Virus record (IMG/VR): IMGVR_UViG_3300046680_000175
Coordinates: 1 to 63,211 of that record
Source of the DNA: a virus
Direction: 5' to 3' (one strand)
DNA length: 63,211 bases
This document shows positions 1-7,893 of the stretch, in pieces. The position numbers and the translations under genes were made by a program. Below the pieces are notes generated by a model, which saw only the letters and a program-made list of their open reading frames with translations, searched no databases and was not told where the DNA came from. The stretch's first letter is position 1; each line of letters starts with the position of its first letter.

Positions 1-112
1 GCGCCTCGCCATGAGCGCGCCGGGCCAAGAGTTCTACGTCATGGCCGCCGACACCATGCGCATCGTCGACAACATGAAACGTGTCGACTTCGTGCGCGAA
101 ATGCCCTTCTAA
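1..112 (+). CDS. C-terminal part of the junction-spanning small phage protein
   Basis: This is the 3' end of the 71-aa gene that begins at 62981 and continues through the circular junction; the frame is closed by TAA at 110-112. It is the same sequence as 63085-63196, so it should be counted once in the circular genome. It is the last small gene before the HNH/Bet/Exo group in the rightward operon. Confidence 0.85.
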   Translation, partial: RLAMSAPGQEFYVMAADTMRIVDNMKRVDFVREMPF

Positions 113-127
113 ATCCACGACGCCCCG
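1..127. repeat. Left copy of 127-bp terminal direct repeat
   Basis: These bases are identical to positions 63085-63211. A 127-base exact overlap at contig ends is what a circular molecule assembled with k = 127 gives, so the true circle is probably 63,084 bp. A biological terminal redundancy is less likely because the repeat starts and ends inside ordinary coding and leader sequence. Confidence 0.95.
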
Positions 128-140
128 CAGAGTCCGGGGC
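122..140. other. Intergenic hairpin before the HNH gene
   Basis: A 6-bp GC stem (GCCCCG at 122-127, CGGGGC at 135-140) encloses a 7-base loop. No T-run follows, so it is not a convincing terminator. It lies directly 5' of the Shine-Dalgarno of the gene at 152 and may tune expression or stability of that segment. Confidence 0.4.
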
Positions 141-151
141 AAGGAGAAATC

Positions 152-574
152 ATGTCTGCCTGCATTGAGTTCGCTGGCAAGCGACGCAAGAACGGCTACG
201 GCTACACGCAGTTCATGGGCCGTCAGTTCCTCGCACACCGCCTGGTGTTTGCGCTGAACGATTGGAAGCACCCCGACGCGATGAAGGGTGTCGTGATCCG
301 GCACAAGTGCGACAACCCCGGCTGCATCAACGTCGAGCATCTCGAACCTGGAACGGTTCAGGACAACGTCGACGACAAGGTGCAGCGCGGTCGCCACCTG
401 ATCGGCGAGGCGGTCACAACGTCGAAGCTCACCGAAGCCGACGTGATCGCGATCCGCGCCAGCTATGTCCCGTACAGCAAACACGCCAACCAATACCAGT
501 TGGCCGCGAAGTACGGCGTCTCCCAATCCGAAATCAGCCAAGTCCTCGCCGCGAGGCGCTGGACGCACATCTGA
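152..574 (+). CDS. HNH endonuclease with C-terminal helix-turn-helix
   Basis: 140 aa. The HNH/zinc core spans about residues 29-75: H29-R30, R50-H51 with C53 and C58, then N60, H63 and N72, as in phage HNH_3-type nucleases. The C-terminus (about 108-137) looks like a helix-turn-helix (GVSQSEISQVLAARRW) for site recognition. The start has an AAGGAG ribosome site 6 bases upstream. It sits immediately before bet in the recombination operon. A free-standing homing-type nuclease is the likeliest reading; target unknown. Confidence 0.8.
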   Translation: MSACIEFAGKRRKNGYGYTQFMGRQFLAHRLVFALNDWKHPDAMKGVVIRHKCDNPGCINVEHLEPGTVQDNVDDKVQRGRHLIGEAVTTSKLTEADVIAIRASYVPYSKHANQYQLAAKYGVSQSEISQVLAARRWTHI

Positions 575-582
575 GGAACATC

Positions 583-1383
583 ATGAGCAACATCGTCGCA
601 AGCAACATGACCACGACGCTGGCTTCCAAGCTGGCGCAACGCTTCGGCCTCGAAGCAAATCCGGAAGTTCTCGACATCCTGAAGGCGACGGCTTTCAAGG
701 GGCAAGTGAGCGACGCACAGATGAGCGCCCTGCTCGTCGTCGCGACGCAGTACGGCCTGAATCCTTGGACGAAAGAGATCTACGCCTTTCCGGACAAGAA
801 CAACGGCATCGTCCCGGTCGTCGGCGTCGACGGCTGGTCGCGGATCATAAACGAGCATCCGCAGTTCGATGGCCTCGACTTCGAGCAGGACGCCGAGTCG
901 TGCACTTGCATCATCCACCGCAAGGACCGGTCGCACCCGATCAAGGTCACCGAGTACATGGAGGAGTGCAAGCGCGGCACCGGGCCGTGGACGTCGCACC
1001 CGAAACGGATGCTGCGCCACAAGGCAATGATTCAGTGCGCGCGCCTCGCCTTCGGCTACGTCGGCATCTACGACCAGGACGAAGCCGAGCGCATCGTCGA
1101 CATGGGGCCGGCGCAGGAAGTGAAGCGCACGCCAGCCGAGACTGCCGCCGCAGCGCGGCCGACTGCCGAGCGCACCGAGCGTCACGGCGTTCTTATCTCC
1201 GAGCTGGAGTTCATCGCAAAGGAAGGCGGTCAGGACGCGCTCGCGAAAGCATGGGCCGGCGGCCCGCTTGCGAATGGCGACGCGCTGACGGCGATGGATC
1301 GGAAGGCGATCGGCGCGGGCGAGTTGAGCCGGCTAAAGGCGATGGCCGGCGCGGAAGACGTTGTCGTGAACGGAGGTGAGTGA
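583..1383 (+). CDS. bet: Phage recombinase Bet (lambda Red beta / RecT family)
   Basis: 266 aa, a clear lambda Bet homologue. It would anneal single-stranded DNA and, with the neighbouring exonuclease, catalyse double-strand-break-driven recombination. Hallmark stretches are QYGLNPWTKEIYAFPDK, VPVVGVDGWSRIINE, GPWTSHPKRMLRHKAMIQ and CARLAFG, spread over residues 40-165; the C-terminal 80 residues are variable, as in the family. Start chosen at ATG 583, where TGAGGA precedes by 5-6 bases and where lambda Bet aligns; an upstream in-frame extension to 262 overlaps the HNH gene and is rejected. Confidence 0.97.
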   Translation: MSNIVASNMTTTLASKLAQRFGLEANPEVLDILKATAFKGQVSDAQMSALLVVATQYGLNPWTKEIYAFPDKNNGIVPVVGVDGWSRIINEHPQFDGLDFEQDAESCTCIIHRKDRSHPIKVTEYMEECKRGTGPWTSHPKRMLRHKAMIQCARLAFGYVGIYDQDEAERIVDMGPAQEVKRTPAETAAAARPTAERTERHGVLISELEFIAKEGGQDALAKAWAGGPLANGDALTAMDRKAIGAGELSRLKAMAGAEDVVVNGGE

Positions 1384-1384
1384 G

Positions 1385-2014
1385 ATGGCCGAGCAAATCG
1401 AACAGCGCACGGAGGCGTGGTTTGCCCAGCGCGCAGGGAAGATCACCGCTTCCCGTTTCATCGACGTCGTGAGCGTGACCAAGGCCGGGAAGCCGACCGC
1501 ATCGCGCGACCGCTACATGCGCGAGATCGTGTTCGAACGCCTGAGCGGCACGCCGAAGCACTCGGTCGGCGCGCTGTCGCTGAAGTGGGGAACCGACGTC
1601 GAGCAGTTCGCCCGCGAGGCGTACGAGGTCGAGTCGGGCGATGTCGTGAGCGAAACCGGCTTCGTGACGCATCCCGACTACCCCTTCATCGGCGGATCGT
1701 GTGACGGCCTGATCGGCGACGACGGGATCATCGAAATCAAGTGCCCGCACGATGAGCAGGTGCACATCGAGACGTGGCTTAACGGCATGTCGCCGGATCA
1801 CCGCGCTCAGGTGCTTGGAAATCTGCTCGTGACTGGGCGCAAGTACGCGATTTTCATCAGCTACGACCCGCGCCAGAACGAACGCTTCCGCCTCTTCTAT
1901 CAGCGCATCGAGCGCGACGAAGAATTCATCAACCAGATCCTCCTGCCCGGCCTCCTGCAATTCAATGCCGAGGTCGAGCAGATGATCGCCGAACTGAACC
2001 GCCGAGCAGCCTGA
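1385..2014 (+). CDS. YqaJ/lambda-type 5'-3' exonuclease
   Basis: 209 aa from ATG 1385. It resects double-strand ends to give the 3' tail that Bet coats. Counting from the in-frame GTG at 1376, the PD-(D/E)XK triad is D110 (GGSCDGLI) and E120-x-K122 (IEIKCP); WFAQRAGKITASRF near the N-terminus is the usual family signature. ATG 1385 is preferred because GGAGG at 1372-1376 is 8 bases upstream, whereas GTG 1376 overlaps that site. The overlap with the end of bet implies coupled translation. No Gam-like inhibitor is recognisable beside it. Confidence 0.92.
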   Translation: MAEQIEQRTEAWFAQRAGKITASRFIDVVSVTKAGKPTASRDRYMREIVFERLSGTPKHSVGALSLKWGTDVEQFAREAYEVESGDVVSETGFVTHPDYPFIGGSCDGLIGDDGIIEIKCPHDEQVHIETWLNGMSPDHRAQVLGNLLVTGRKYAIFISYDPRQNERFRLFYQRIERDEEFINQILLPGLLQFNAEVEQMIAELNRRAA

Positions 2015-2021
2015 GGTCGAC

Positions 2022-2231
2022 ATGAGCGAGATCGCCAACAAACGCGCGCTTCTGGAAAGCGCGAACGCACTGGTCAAGACGAATCAACCGACGATTGAGC
2101 ACTTGCGCGCCGTTGCGGACGCACTCGCTCAGGTCGCCAGCGACATTCTCGACGCGGAGTGCACGACGCTGCTGCGCGTGCGCCGCGGCGCTGTCGTGGC
2201 GGCAATCGAACGACTGGGGAGCGCAGCGTGA
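2022..2231 (+). CDS. Small conserved-operon protein, function unknown
   Basis: 69 aa, largely alpha-helical and Ala/Leu rich, with no motif I recognise. It follows the exonuclease by 7 bases and its stop overlaps the next start (TGATG at 2229-2233), so it belongs to the same polycistron. A weak GAGG lies upstream. Confidence 0.65.
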   Translation: MSEIANKRALLESANALVKTNQPTIEHLRAVADALAQVASDILDAECTTLLRVRRGAVVAAIERLGSAA

Positions 2232-2377
2232 TGAACCGTATCGAATGCGACAACGCCCTGCTCGCTTCGTGCGATCGGGTCCACAAAGGCGTGGCACTTG
2301 TCGCCGCGCTGACCGGCGCGGGGATCGGATGCTTTTGGTACCTGTGCGTCGCCGTCAAAGCTGGAGTGTTCTCGTGA
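2231..2377 (+). CDS. 48-aa single-pass membrane protein
   Basis: Begins at ATG 2231, overlapping the previous stop. Residues about 18-44 form one hydrophobic span (HKGVALVAALTGAGIGCFWY then LCVAV). The stop overlaps the following GTG (GTGA at 2374-2377). Function unknown. Confidence 0.6.
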   Translation: MNRIECDNALLASCDRVHKGVALVAALTGAGIGCFWYLCVAVKAGVFS

Positions 2378-2496
2378 AGCTCTGGCAGATCTGGACAGTA
2401 ACGCTTCTGGTTGCGGTCGCCTATCTCGCGATCTGCTCACGGTTCGATCAGCAGAAGCATCAAAACGAACGCTGTGCGGCGGCTCGCTGCACGTAA
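2374..2496 (+). CDS. 40-aa membrane protein
   Basis: GTG start overlaps the preceding stop. Residues 3-22 are one hydrophobic helix (LWQIWTVTLLVAVAYLAIC), followed by a short charged tail (SRFDQQKHQNERC). With its two neighbours it forms a run of three tiny membrane proteins. Function unknown. Confidence 0.55.
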   Translation: MKLWQIWTVTLLVAVAYLAICSRFDQQKHQNERCAAARCT

Positions 2497-2517
2497 CGCT
2501 CCCGAAGGTACTCACCT

Positions 2518-2664
2518 ATGACCGGCTATCTCGCCATCGCAGCGATGTGGATCTTCTTCGCCACCCTCGTCTGCTTGTTCATCCACGGCGCGAAGAAAAC
2601 GAAGCGCTCCATGAAGGCGATCGATGAGGCTCGCCGGAGCATCAAGTGGCCTGCACCGCACTAA
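2518..2664 (+). CDS. 48-aa membrane protein
   Basis: Reads MTGYLAIAAMWIFFATLVCL at the N-terminus (one membrane span), then a basic tail with KKTKRS and EARRS. CCCGAAGG lies about 8 bases 5' of the ATG. Third tiny membrane protein in a row; unrecognised. Confidence 0.55.
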   Translation: MTGYLAIAAMWIFFATLVCLFIHGAKKTKRSMKAIDEARRSIKWPAPH

Positions 2665-2756
2665 ATCAACCGATGACGCCTCTGACCGTGACGGGTAGGC
2701 CGAAAGGCGACAGGAGCAGCGTCATCAACTCAGATTTGAACAAGAACGAGGACACC

Positions 2757-3404
2757 ATGACCTGCACTCAAGAGCGCTTCGAGCGCGACGTGGCTAAGCA
2801 CCAGATGACGATCGTCCGTGATGACGGCGTCGACCGGCACATCAAGTTCCGTGCTGCGGACGGCGACAGCTGCTACTGGTTCGAGATTCTGACGTGGCCG
2901 GGCGCGCTGCTGATTCGCGGCGACTGCGGAACGTACGTCTTCTCACGCCTGACCGACATGTTCTCGTTCTTCCGGACCGATCGGGGCAACGACCCGAACA
3001 AGCTCTACATCAACACCAGCTACTGGGCTGAGAAGCTCCAGGCTGTCGCCAGCGACGGGTATGGGCGTGGTGCGGTTGAACGATTCTCGGAGTCGTCATT
3101 CAAGCAGCACGTGAAGGAGCGCGTCGACGGGTATCTCGAATCGCGAGAAACGACCGCTTCGCAGCGTACCGAACTGTGGCGCGAAATCAACGACGACATC
3201 TTCTCCTGCGTGGAGGACGACCGCGAAGAGGTCGCTTTCGACCGGCTGATGAATTTCAGGTCCGACCTGTTTCCGCGCCTCTTCGAAGACGCATGGGAGT
3301 GGAACTGCAAGGAATACACGTTCCGATTCATCTGGAACCTGTACGCCATCGCCTGGGCGATCCGCCAGTACGACGCGGCCAAGCAGCCTGCGGAGGCATC
3401 GTGA
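2757..3404 (+). CDS. Conserved phage protein, unknown function
   Basis: 215 aa, cytoplasmic. The N-terminal part (MTIVRDDGVDRHIKF, SCYWFEILTWPG, YVFSRLTDMFSFFR) matches a pattern I know from many phage early regions without an assigned function. Start at ATG 2757 follows ACGAGGA by 4-5 bases; an in-frame extension to 2646 would overlap the gene before it. The stop overlaps the next GTG start (GTGA). Confidence 0.75.
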   Translation: MTCTQERFERDVAKHQMTIVRDDGVDRHIKFRAADGDSCYWFEILTWPGALLIRGDCGTYVFSRLTDMFSFFRTDRGNDPNKLYINTSYWAEKLQAVASDGYGRGAVERFSESSFKQHVKERVDGYLESRETTASQRTELWREINDDIFSCVEDDREEVAFDRLMNFRSDLFPRLFEDAWEWNCKEYTFRFIWNLYAIAWAIRQYDAAKQPAEAS

Positions 3405-3778
3405 GCGACCAGTTCTACCTGCAGGACAGCCGCTCATTCGTCGGCAATGACGTCGTGTGGTGGGCGCTCAGCGGCAATGGCTACACGACCGATCTGCGCA
3501 AAGCTCAGACGTACTCGAAGGAAGAAGCGCAGCAAATGCACAACGCCCGTGAGACCGACATCCCGTGGCCGAAGGAATACATCGACCAGAAGTGGCGGCC
3601 CGCGGTGGACTTCCAGTACATCAAGCGCGGCGAGGCGCTGCGCGACACCGGCATCGTCCTGAAGAAGCCGCCGAAGCAACAGGCTGACACGTTCAACTGT
3701 GCCGGTTGCGGCCAATTCACCAAGGAATACGACCGGTGGGTCGACTGCAAGCATTGCGGCACCGACAACCGCTACTGA
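3401..3778 (+). CDS. Zinc-ribbon protein, unknown function
   Basis: 125 aa. The last 25 residues contain two CxxC pairs (CAGCGQF, CKHCG), a zinc-ribbon fold; the rest has no recognised domain. GTG start with CGGAGG 5 bases upstream and a GTGA overlap with the previous gene. Confidence 0.65.
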   Translation: MSDQFYLQDSRSFVGNDVVWWALSGNGYTTDLRKAQTYSKEEAQQMHNARETDIPWPKEYIDQKWRPAVDFQYIKRGEALRDTGIVLKKPPKQQADTFNCAGCGQFTKEYDRWVDCKHCGTDNRY

Positions 3779-3799
3779 ATAGAAGGAGGCAGCGTAACT

Positions 3800-4405
3800 A
3801 TGAGTTTCCTCAAGATGGCCCTCGCGACCGAAGCCGATGTGAACGTCGCATATGACATGGCAGGGCTGCTCGAAGCGGTCGATCGCGGGCTGTTCCCGGC
3901 GACGCCCGATTCTGACGATGACGGGCCCAAATGGTTCGACGAGGACGACTACGAGCACCTGAAAGCTCTTCACAAGCGCGTCGCGGCGATTGCGGAGAAC
4001 TACGGCTCGATATGGCGCCTGCTCGGCGGCTGGTCCTGCGTGACCAATCCGAAGAACGAGCTGCTCGACCTGACGCAAGACACGGTCGAGTTCCACCCTC
4101 GCCTCATCGCCGCGCGCGAAGCACTCGACGCGCAAGATGCTTTGGCAGGGAAAGCATTCGCTGACATCCGCGATGAGCGAGCGCGCCAAGACTCGCAATG
4201 GGGCGGCCCCGCGCACGACGATCAGCACACCGCATCCGACTTCCTTGGCTACATCCAGAAACAACAGGTTCTCGGAACGCTTGAGCGCGTCGACGAGTAC
4301 CCCGCGGAGCAGATGGTGCGAAGCCGACTGGTCAAGATCGCCGCTCTGGCAGTCGCCGCCATCGAGGCGATCGACCGGCGCGCGGCAACCGGAGAGAAAG
4401 CATGA
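3800..4405 (+). CDS. Conserved phage early protein (RQ..WGG..HDD.H type)
   Basis: 201 aa. The C-terminal half carries the pattern DERARQDSQWGGPAHDDQHT followed by a helical segment with YIQKQ, which recurs in phage accessory proteins of unknown role and looks like a metal-binding or nucleotide-handling motif. AGGAGG lies 12-17 bases upstream of the ATG. The stop overlaps the next start (ATGA). Confidence 0.65.
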   Translation: MSFLKMALATEADVNVAYDMAGLLEAVDRGLFPATPDSDDDGPKWFDEDDYEHLKALHKRVAAIAENYGSIWRLLGGWSCVTNPKNELLDLTQDTVEFHPRLIAAREALDAQDALAGKAFADIRDERARQDSQWGGPAHDDQHTASDFLGYIQKQQVLGTLERVDEYPAEQMVRSRLVKIAALAVAAIEAIDRRAATGEKA

Positions 4406-4791
4406 AATACGGATATGCCGAATACGTTGATGCCGAGCGCTGGAGAAACGGAGAGGAAAGCATCGTCGCAACCATCGCCGAAGCGATCGGCGCGTTGCAC
4501 GGTGGCGAGCACTTGCCAGTTGCAATCTGCGAAGTGACGCCTCCGGAGATCAACTACGGGTGGCTCGCGCAGAGCGTGATCGAACAGGCGGAAGAGCAAC
4601 TCTGCGAGGAAGTCGGCGAAGTGGCCGACACGTTCGAGCCGACGAACGAGCAGCGCGATGAACTGGCGGCCGCGATTCAAGCATGGGTCGTCAAGCATGG
4701 CCTCATCTGCTGCTGGAAGGCCGAGAACGGCCGGATGTACGCACCCGGCGCTCCTGAGTATGACGCGGCCACGGCGAAGGTGAATGCATGA
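4402..4791 (+). CDS. Hypothetical acidic protein
   Basis: 129 aa, acidic, with a helical EQAEEQLCEEVGEVADTFEP segment. No recognised domain. ATGA overlaps at both ends tie it to its neighbours. Confidence 0.6.
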   Translation: MKYGYAEYVDAERWRNGEESIVATIAEAIGALHGGEHLPVAICEVTPPEINYGWLAQSVIEQAEEQLCEEVGEVADTFEPTNEQRDELAAAIQAWVVKHGLICCWKAENGRMYAPGAPEYDAATAKVNA

Positions 4792-5735
4792 GCGAGAACA
4801 GCAAGATCGAATGGACGGATCACACGTTCAATCCGTGGGAAGGCTGCCAGAAGGTCGGCCCGGGCTGCGATCACTGCTACGCCGAGACGCGCAATGCGCG
4901 CTTCGCCGGTGGCACCGCAATCAACTGGGGACCGGGCGCGCCGCGTCGCCGCACGTCGCCGGCGAACTGGCGCAAGCCGCTCCAGTGGAACAAGGCGCAT
5001 GCCGAGTTCTTCGCCAAGCACGGCCGCCGCCAGCGCGTCTTCTGCGCGTCGCTCGCCGATGTGTTCGACAACGAGGTGGACCCGCAGTGGCGCCGCGATC
5101 TGTTCGACCTGATCGAGCTCACGCCGAATCTCGACTGGCTACTGCTGACGAAGCGCATCGGCAACGTCCGACGGATGCTGCCGACTATCGGATGGCTCGG
5201 CGCACGCGACAACGTCTGGCTCGGCGCCACGATCGTCAACCGGGCCGAAGCTGATCGCGACATTCCGAAGCTTCTCGCGGTCCTCGCGCGCGTTCGGTTC
5301 CTCTCGATGGAGCCGCTGCTCGGTCCAGTCGATCTGACAAACGTGTGGATGCCCGATGGCGACGCTCTCGGGATTGCGCTTTTCAGTCAGGGAACTGGCA
5401 CGGGAATCGACTGGGTCATTGCTGGCGGCGAAAGCGGCCCCGGCGCGCGCCCGATGCATCCGGTATGGGCCCGCGACATCCGCGACCAATGCGAAGAGGC
5501 AGGCGTGCCGTTCCTCTTCAAGCAATGGGGCGAGTGGCGGCAGATGAACGTCGAAGAGCAGCGGGCGAATCCCGATGCTGTGATGCGCGGGCGCACGAGC
5601 GCATGGCCGGACGGAACGCTCGGTCACGGCGACTACCTGAGCAACGGCGGATATGGGAAACCCCTCTTCCTGATGGGAAAGAAGGCCGCTGGCCGCGAGC
5701 TCGACGGCGTGACGCACGACGGATTCCCCGCATGA
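4788..5735 (+). CDS. DUF5131 / phage Gp37-Gp68 family, three-Cys (radical-SAM-like) protein
   Basis: 315 aa. Near the start is WTDHTFNPWEGC then GPGCDHCYAE, giving C20-x6-C27-x2-C30, the three-cysteine motif that defines the family and probably binds an Fe-S cluster. Also visible are FCASLADVFD, WLLLTKR, LSMEPLLGP, IAGGESGPGARPM and FKQWGEW, all family landmarks. The biochemical role is not established. The usual partner (TcmP) is not beside it. ATGA overlaps join it to both neighbours. Confidence 0.88.
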   Translation: MSENSKIEWTDHTFNPWEGCQKVGPGCDHCYAETRNARFAGGTAINWGPGAPRRRTSPANWRKPLQWNKAHAEFFAKHGRRQRVFCASLADVFDNEVDPQWRRDLFDLIELTPNLDWLLLTKRIGNVRRMLPTIGWLGARDNVWLGATIVNRAEADRDIPKLLAVLARVRFLSMEPLLGPVDLTNVWMPDGDALGIALFSQGTGTGIDWVIAGGESGPGARPMHPVWARDIRDQCEEAGVPFLFKQWGEWRQMNVEEQRANPDAVMRGRTSAWPDGTLGHGDYLSNGGYGKPLFLMGKKAAGRELDGVTHDGFPA

Positions 5736-5917
5736 TCCGCCTAGCCCGCCCCTACCTCGCGCTGCTCGAAGCACTCGACAAACTCGGCCGCGCGAAGAAA
5801 GCCACTGACGCCCTGATCCACGCCGCTTGCGTGGCCTTCGTGGAAGTGCTCTCGCACATAACAGGAGAGCGCGTCACGGTCTGGATTGGCGAAACACCTA
5901 TTTCGAGAGAGAAATGA
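5732..5917 (+). CDS. Small hypothetical protein
   Basis: 61 aa, starts at an ATGA overlap with DUF5131 and ends with an ATGA overlap into the next gene. Helical N-terminus (ARPYLALLEALDKLGRAKKA). No recognised function. Confidence 0.55.
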   Translation: MIRLARPYLALLEALDKLGRAKKATDALIHAACVAFVEVLSHITGERVTVWIGETPISREK

Positions 5918-6189
5918 GCGCTCAGTTCGATCCTGACTTTTACGACCACTACAAACAGCCGAGCATCATCTGCCCGCATTGCCGCCACGAGATGACGGAC
6001 GACGAGATGGGGGACAACCACTACGCGGAAGGCAGCGACGGCGACGATTTATGGGCACTCGCGCCCGAAGAACGCCGAACGAAGGTCGTCTGCCCCTCGG
6101 TTCTGTGCAGCAAGCCGTATTTCGTCCAAGGCGGCTACAAGCCGACATATACGACGGCCGCGACCGAAGACGAGATCGACCTTTACTGA
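5914..6189 (+). CDS. Small putative zinc-binding protein
   Basis: 91 aa from the ATG with GAGAGAGAA upstream. One CPHC pair (residues about 20-23) and a second Cys pair near CPSVLC suggest zinc coordination. Acidic elsewhere. Function unknown. Confidence 0.6.
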   Translation: MSAQFDPDFYDHYKQPSIICPHCRHEMTDDEMGDNHYAEGSDGDDLWALAPEERRTKVVCPSVLCSKPYFVQGGYKPTYTTAATEDEIDLY

Positions 6190-6231
6190 CCGCCTGACGC
6201 CCTCGCAGCGACAACGATGATTGAGGAAATG

Positions 6232-6852
6232 ATGAGCCGATACGAAGAATGGAAGTACTTGCGCGAGCATGGACAGTGGCGCGATGGCGTTCCCGATTGG
6301 GCGCGCGACTATAGCGGATCGATGAACGACATGAGCGCCGCCGTCGCCGTGATCGAAGAACTCGCCGCTCTCGCCACCCCGGCCCCTCTCTCAGATGAAC
6401 CGGTGGCGTGGTATATCCCGGACGACAAAGGGAACATTTACCAGACGACCGGCTACGCACACGAGGCTGCGCAGTGGAAGCAGATTTATAAAACGGTTCT
6501 GCCACTCTACGCCGCCCCTATCGCCACTCCGAGCGACAAGCAAGAGGCGGTGGCGTATCAGGGTCGCGACTTCGACGGAAACTGGCACCCTTTCACTCGC
6601 GAGATGTTTGACACGGCAGGAGGCGACGACAACCCGTCCGTTCGCAAGCTCTACGCCGCCCCTCTCGCCCAGTCCGCAGAGCAAGACAGGATTGATGCGG
6701 AGCCGTTCGGATACATCGAACCGCAGTCACTCGAATACATGAAAGATCCGAAGTTCGCCGAAGAACCTGAATCGCACGTTCGGCTGTGGCACGCAGACAA
6801 TCCGCCGTCGCGCGCAATCATCCCCGTTTTCCTTGCTAAGGATAAGAAATGA
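6232..6852 (+). CDS. Accessory protein with repeated VAW...LYAAP modules
   Basis: 206 aa. Contains two clear copies of a module running from E(P/A)VA(W/Y) to (L/K)LYAAP, and a third divergent copy starting EPFGYIEP and ending IIPVFL. The same module occurs in the next four genes. Start chosen at ATG 6232 because GAGGA at 6221-6225 is correctly spaced; 6217 and 6229 are alternatives. Function unknown; such modules are common in phage early regions. Confidence 0.65.
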   Translation: MSRYEEWKYLREHGQWRDGVPDWARDYSGSMNDMSAAVAVIEELAALATPAPLSDEPVAWYIPDDKGNIYQTTGYAHEAAQWKQIYKTVLPLYAAPIATPSDKQEAVAYQGRDFDGNWHPFTREMFDTAGGDDNPSVRKLYAAPLAQSAEQDRIDAEPFGYIEPQSLEYMKDPKFAEEPESHVRLWHADNPPSRAIIPVFLAKDKK

Positions 6853-7220
6853 CTACGCCTCAAGAAGTCCTCGGGAAAGTGCTCTTCGCTCTTACTGAGC
6901 GCCAGAAAGGGAACGTGATTCGCAGCGAGGATGAATATATCGATGAGGCCCGCGCGCTTCTACAGTCTGCTGATAGCGGAGAGCAAGAGGCTCCATATAG
7001 CGCGCCTTTCACGACGGACGTTGCGCATTGCTGCGGCGATCCAGATACGTGCAACGACCCATGTGGGGACCAGACGTCGGGCGGTGCTGTACCGGTCTAT
7101 CAGGTGACGTGCGACGGCAATAAAAGTTGGATCGACGTTGAGGAATTGGCGTGGAACCCTGTTCCTGACGCCGTGAAGCGCATCGTTTATGCAATGCCGA
7201 CACAGAAGGAGAGCAAATGA
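6849..7220 (+). CDS. Paralogous accessory protein (YQV...VYAMPT module)
   Basis: 123 aa. The C-terminal 45 residues (VYQVTCDGNKSW, then AVKRIVYAMPT) align with the module in the gene at 7423 (IYQVLEPCEASW, FKRIVYDAHPT). A Cys-rich patch (CCGDPDTCNDPCG) lies in the middle. ATGA overlaps on both sides. Confidence 0.6.
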   Translation: MTTPQEVLGKVLFALTERQKGNVIRSEDEYIDEARALLQSADSGEQEAPYSAPFTTDVAHCCGDPDTCNDPCGDQTSGGAVPVYQVTCDGNKSWIDVEELAWNPVPDAVKRIVYAMPTQKESK

Positions 7221-7426
7221 AGCCCGTCGCATGGAGAATTGAAGAGCGCACCGGGCGGTACACATTCACCGAGCATGAGTGCAATCTCGGCCTGTTCAAG
7301 GGTGCGCACATCGTGCCGCTGGTAATTCCGGATGAATACCGCAAGCTGCTCGCTTATGAGCTTGCGGACGCTGGTTACGTGAATGCAGCCAATCTTTTGT
7401 TGGATGGCAAGGAAGCGAGCAAATGA
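7217..7426 (+). CDS. Small paralogous accessory protein (PVAWRIE type)
   Basis: 69 aa beginning KPVAWRIEERTG and reaching HIVPL at residue 35, so it is a minimal one-module member of the array at 6.2-8.4 kb. ATGA overlaps on both sides. Function unknown. Confidence 0.55.
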   Translation: MKPVAWRIEERTGRYTFTEHECNLGLFKGAHIVPLVIPDEYRKLLAYELADAGYVNAANLLLDGKEASK

Positions 7427-7893
7427 CTATCAGCAAAGAACAGCGCGCCGCTCTGAACGAGGCTCTTGACGAAACGGGCGGCTATAACGGTGACGTGTAC
7501 GTATTCGACGTGAAGCACGTTGAGACATTGCGCTCTGCCGTTGTCGCCATGCTAGAAGACGATGAGCAAGCCGCCCTCGAATCCCGCGTATTGGCGGAGA
7601 GGAAGCTGATCTATCAGGTGCTTGAGCCGTGCGAGGCATCTTGGCAAGACGTTGACTGGCTGACGTACGAAAGCACGGATGGCGCGTTCAAGCGGATCGT
7701 CTACGACGCCCACCCCACGCCGGATGATGCAAGCGTGAGCCTAGCAACCCTGTTCGAAGTTCTCATGCGGAAAAACATCGTCACGAGCGACGAATCGTAT
7801 CTTTCCCTGCGATGCGTCGGCGTCCCGCCTACAGAGGAACAGTTTGCTCAAGCCGTCCGGCGCGCAATCCTAGCCGCTAAGGAGAAGAAATGA
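7423..7893 (+). CDS. Paralogous accessory protein
   Basis: 156 aa. N-terminal helix, a central ESRVLAERKL segment and a module ending VYDAHPTPDDA. It shares two exact DNA repeats (29 and 27 bp) with the next gene, showing recent duplication or recombination. ATGA overlaps on both sides. Confidence 0.6.
   Translation: MTISKEQRAALNEALDETGGYNGDVYVFDVKHVETLRSAVVAMLEDDEQAALESRVLAERKLIYQVLEPCEASWQDVDWLTYESTDGAFKRIVYDAHPTPDDASVSLATLFEVLMRKNIVTSDESYLSLRCVGVPPTEEQFAQAVRRAILAAKEKK
7578..7606 (+). repeat. 29-bp exact repeat, copy 1 (copy 2 at 7994-8022)
   Basis: Identical 29 bases occur at 7994-8022 and encode the same ESRVLAERK peptide in two adjacent genes. Confidence 0.95.
7707..7733 (+). repeat. 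27-bp exact repeat, copy 1 (copy 2 at 8132-8158)
   Basis: Identical 27 bases occur at 8132-8158 and encode AHPTPDDA in both genes. Spacing from the first repeat is nearly the same in each (128 and 137 bases). Confidence 0.95.

Noticed and set aside
1-127. Biological long terminal repeat of a linear virion genome
   Set aside because: Length equals a common assembly k-mer and the ends cut a gene at an arbitrary point.
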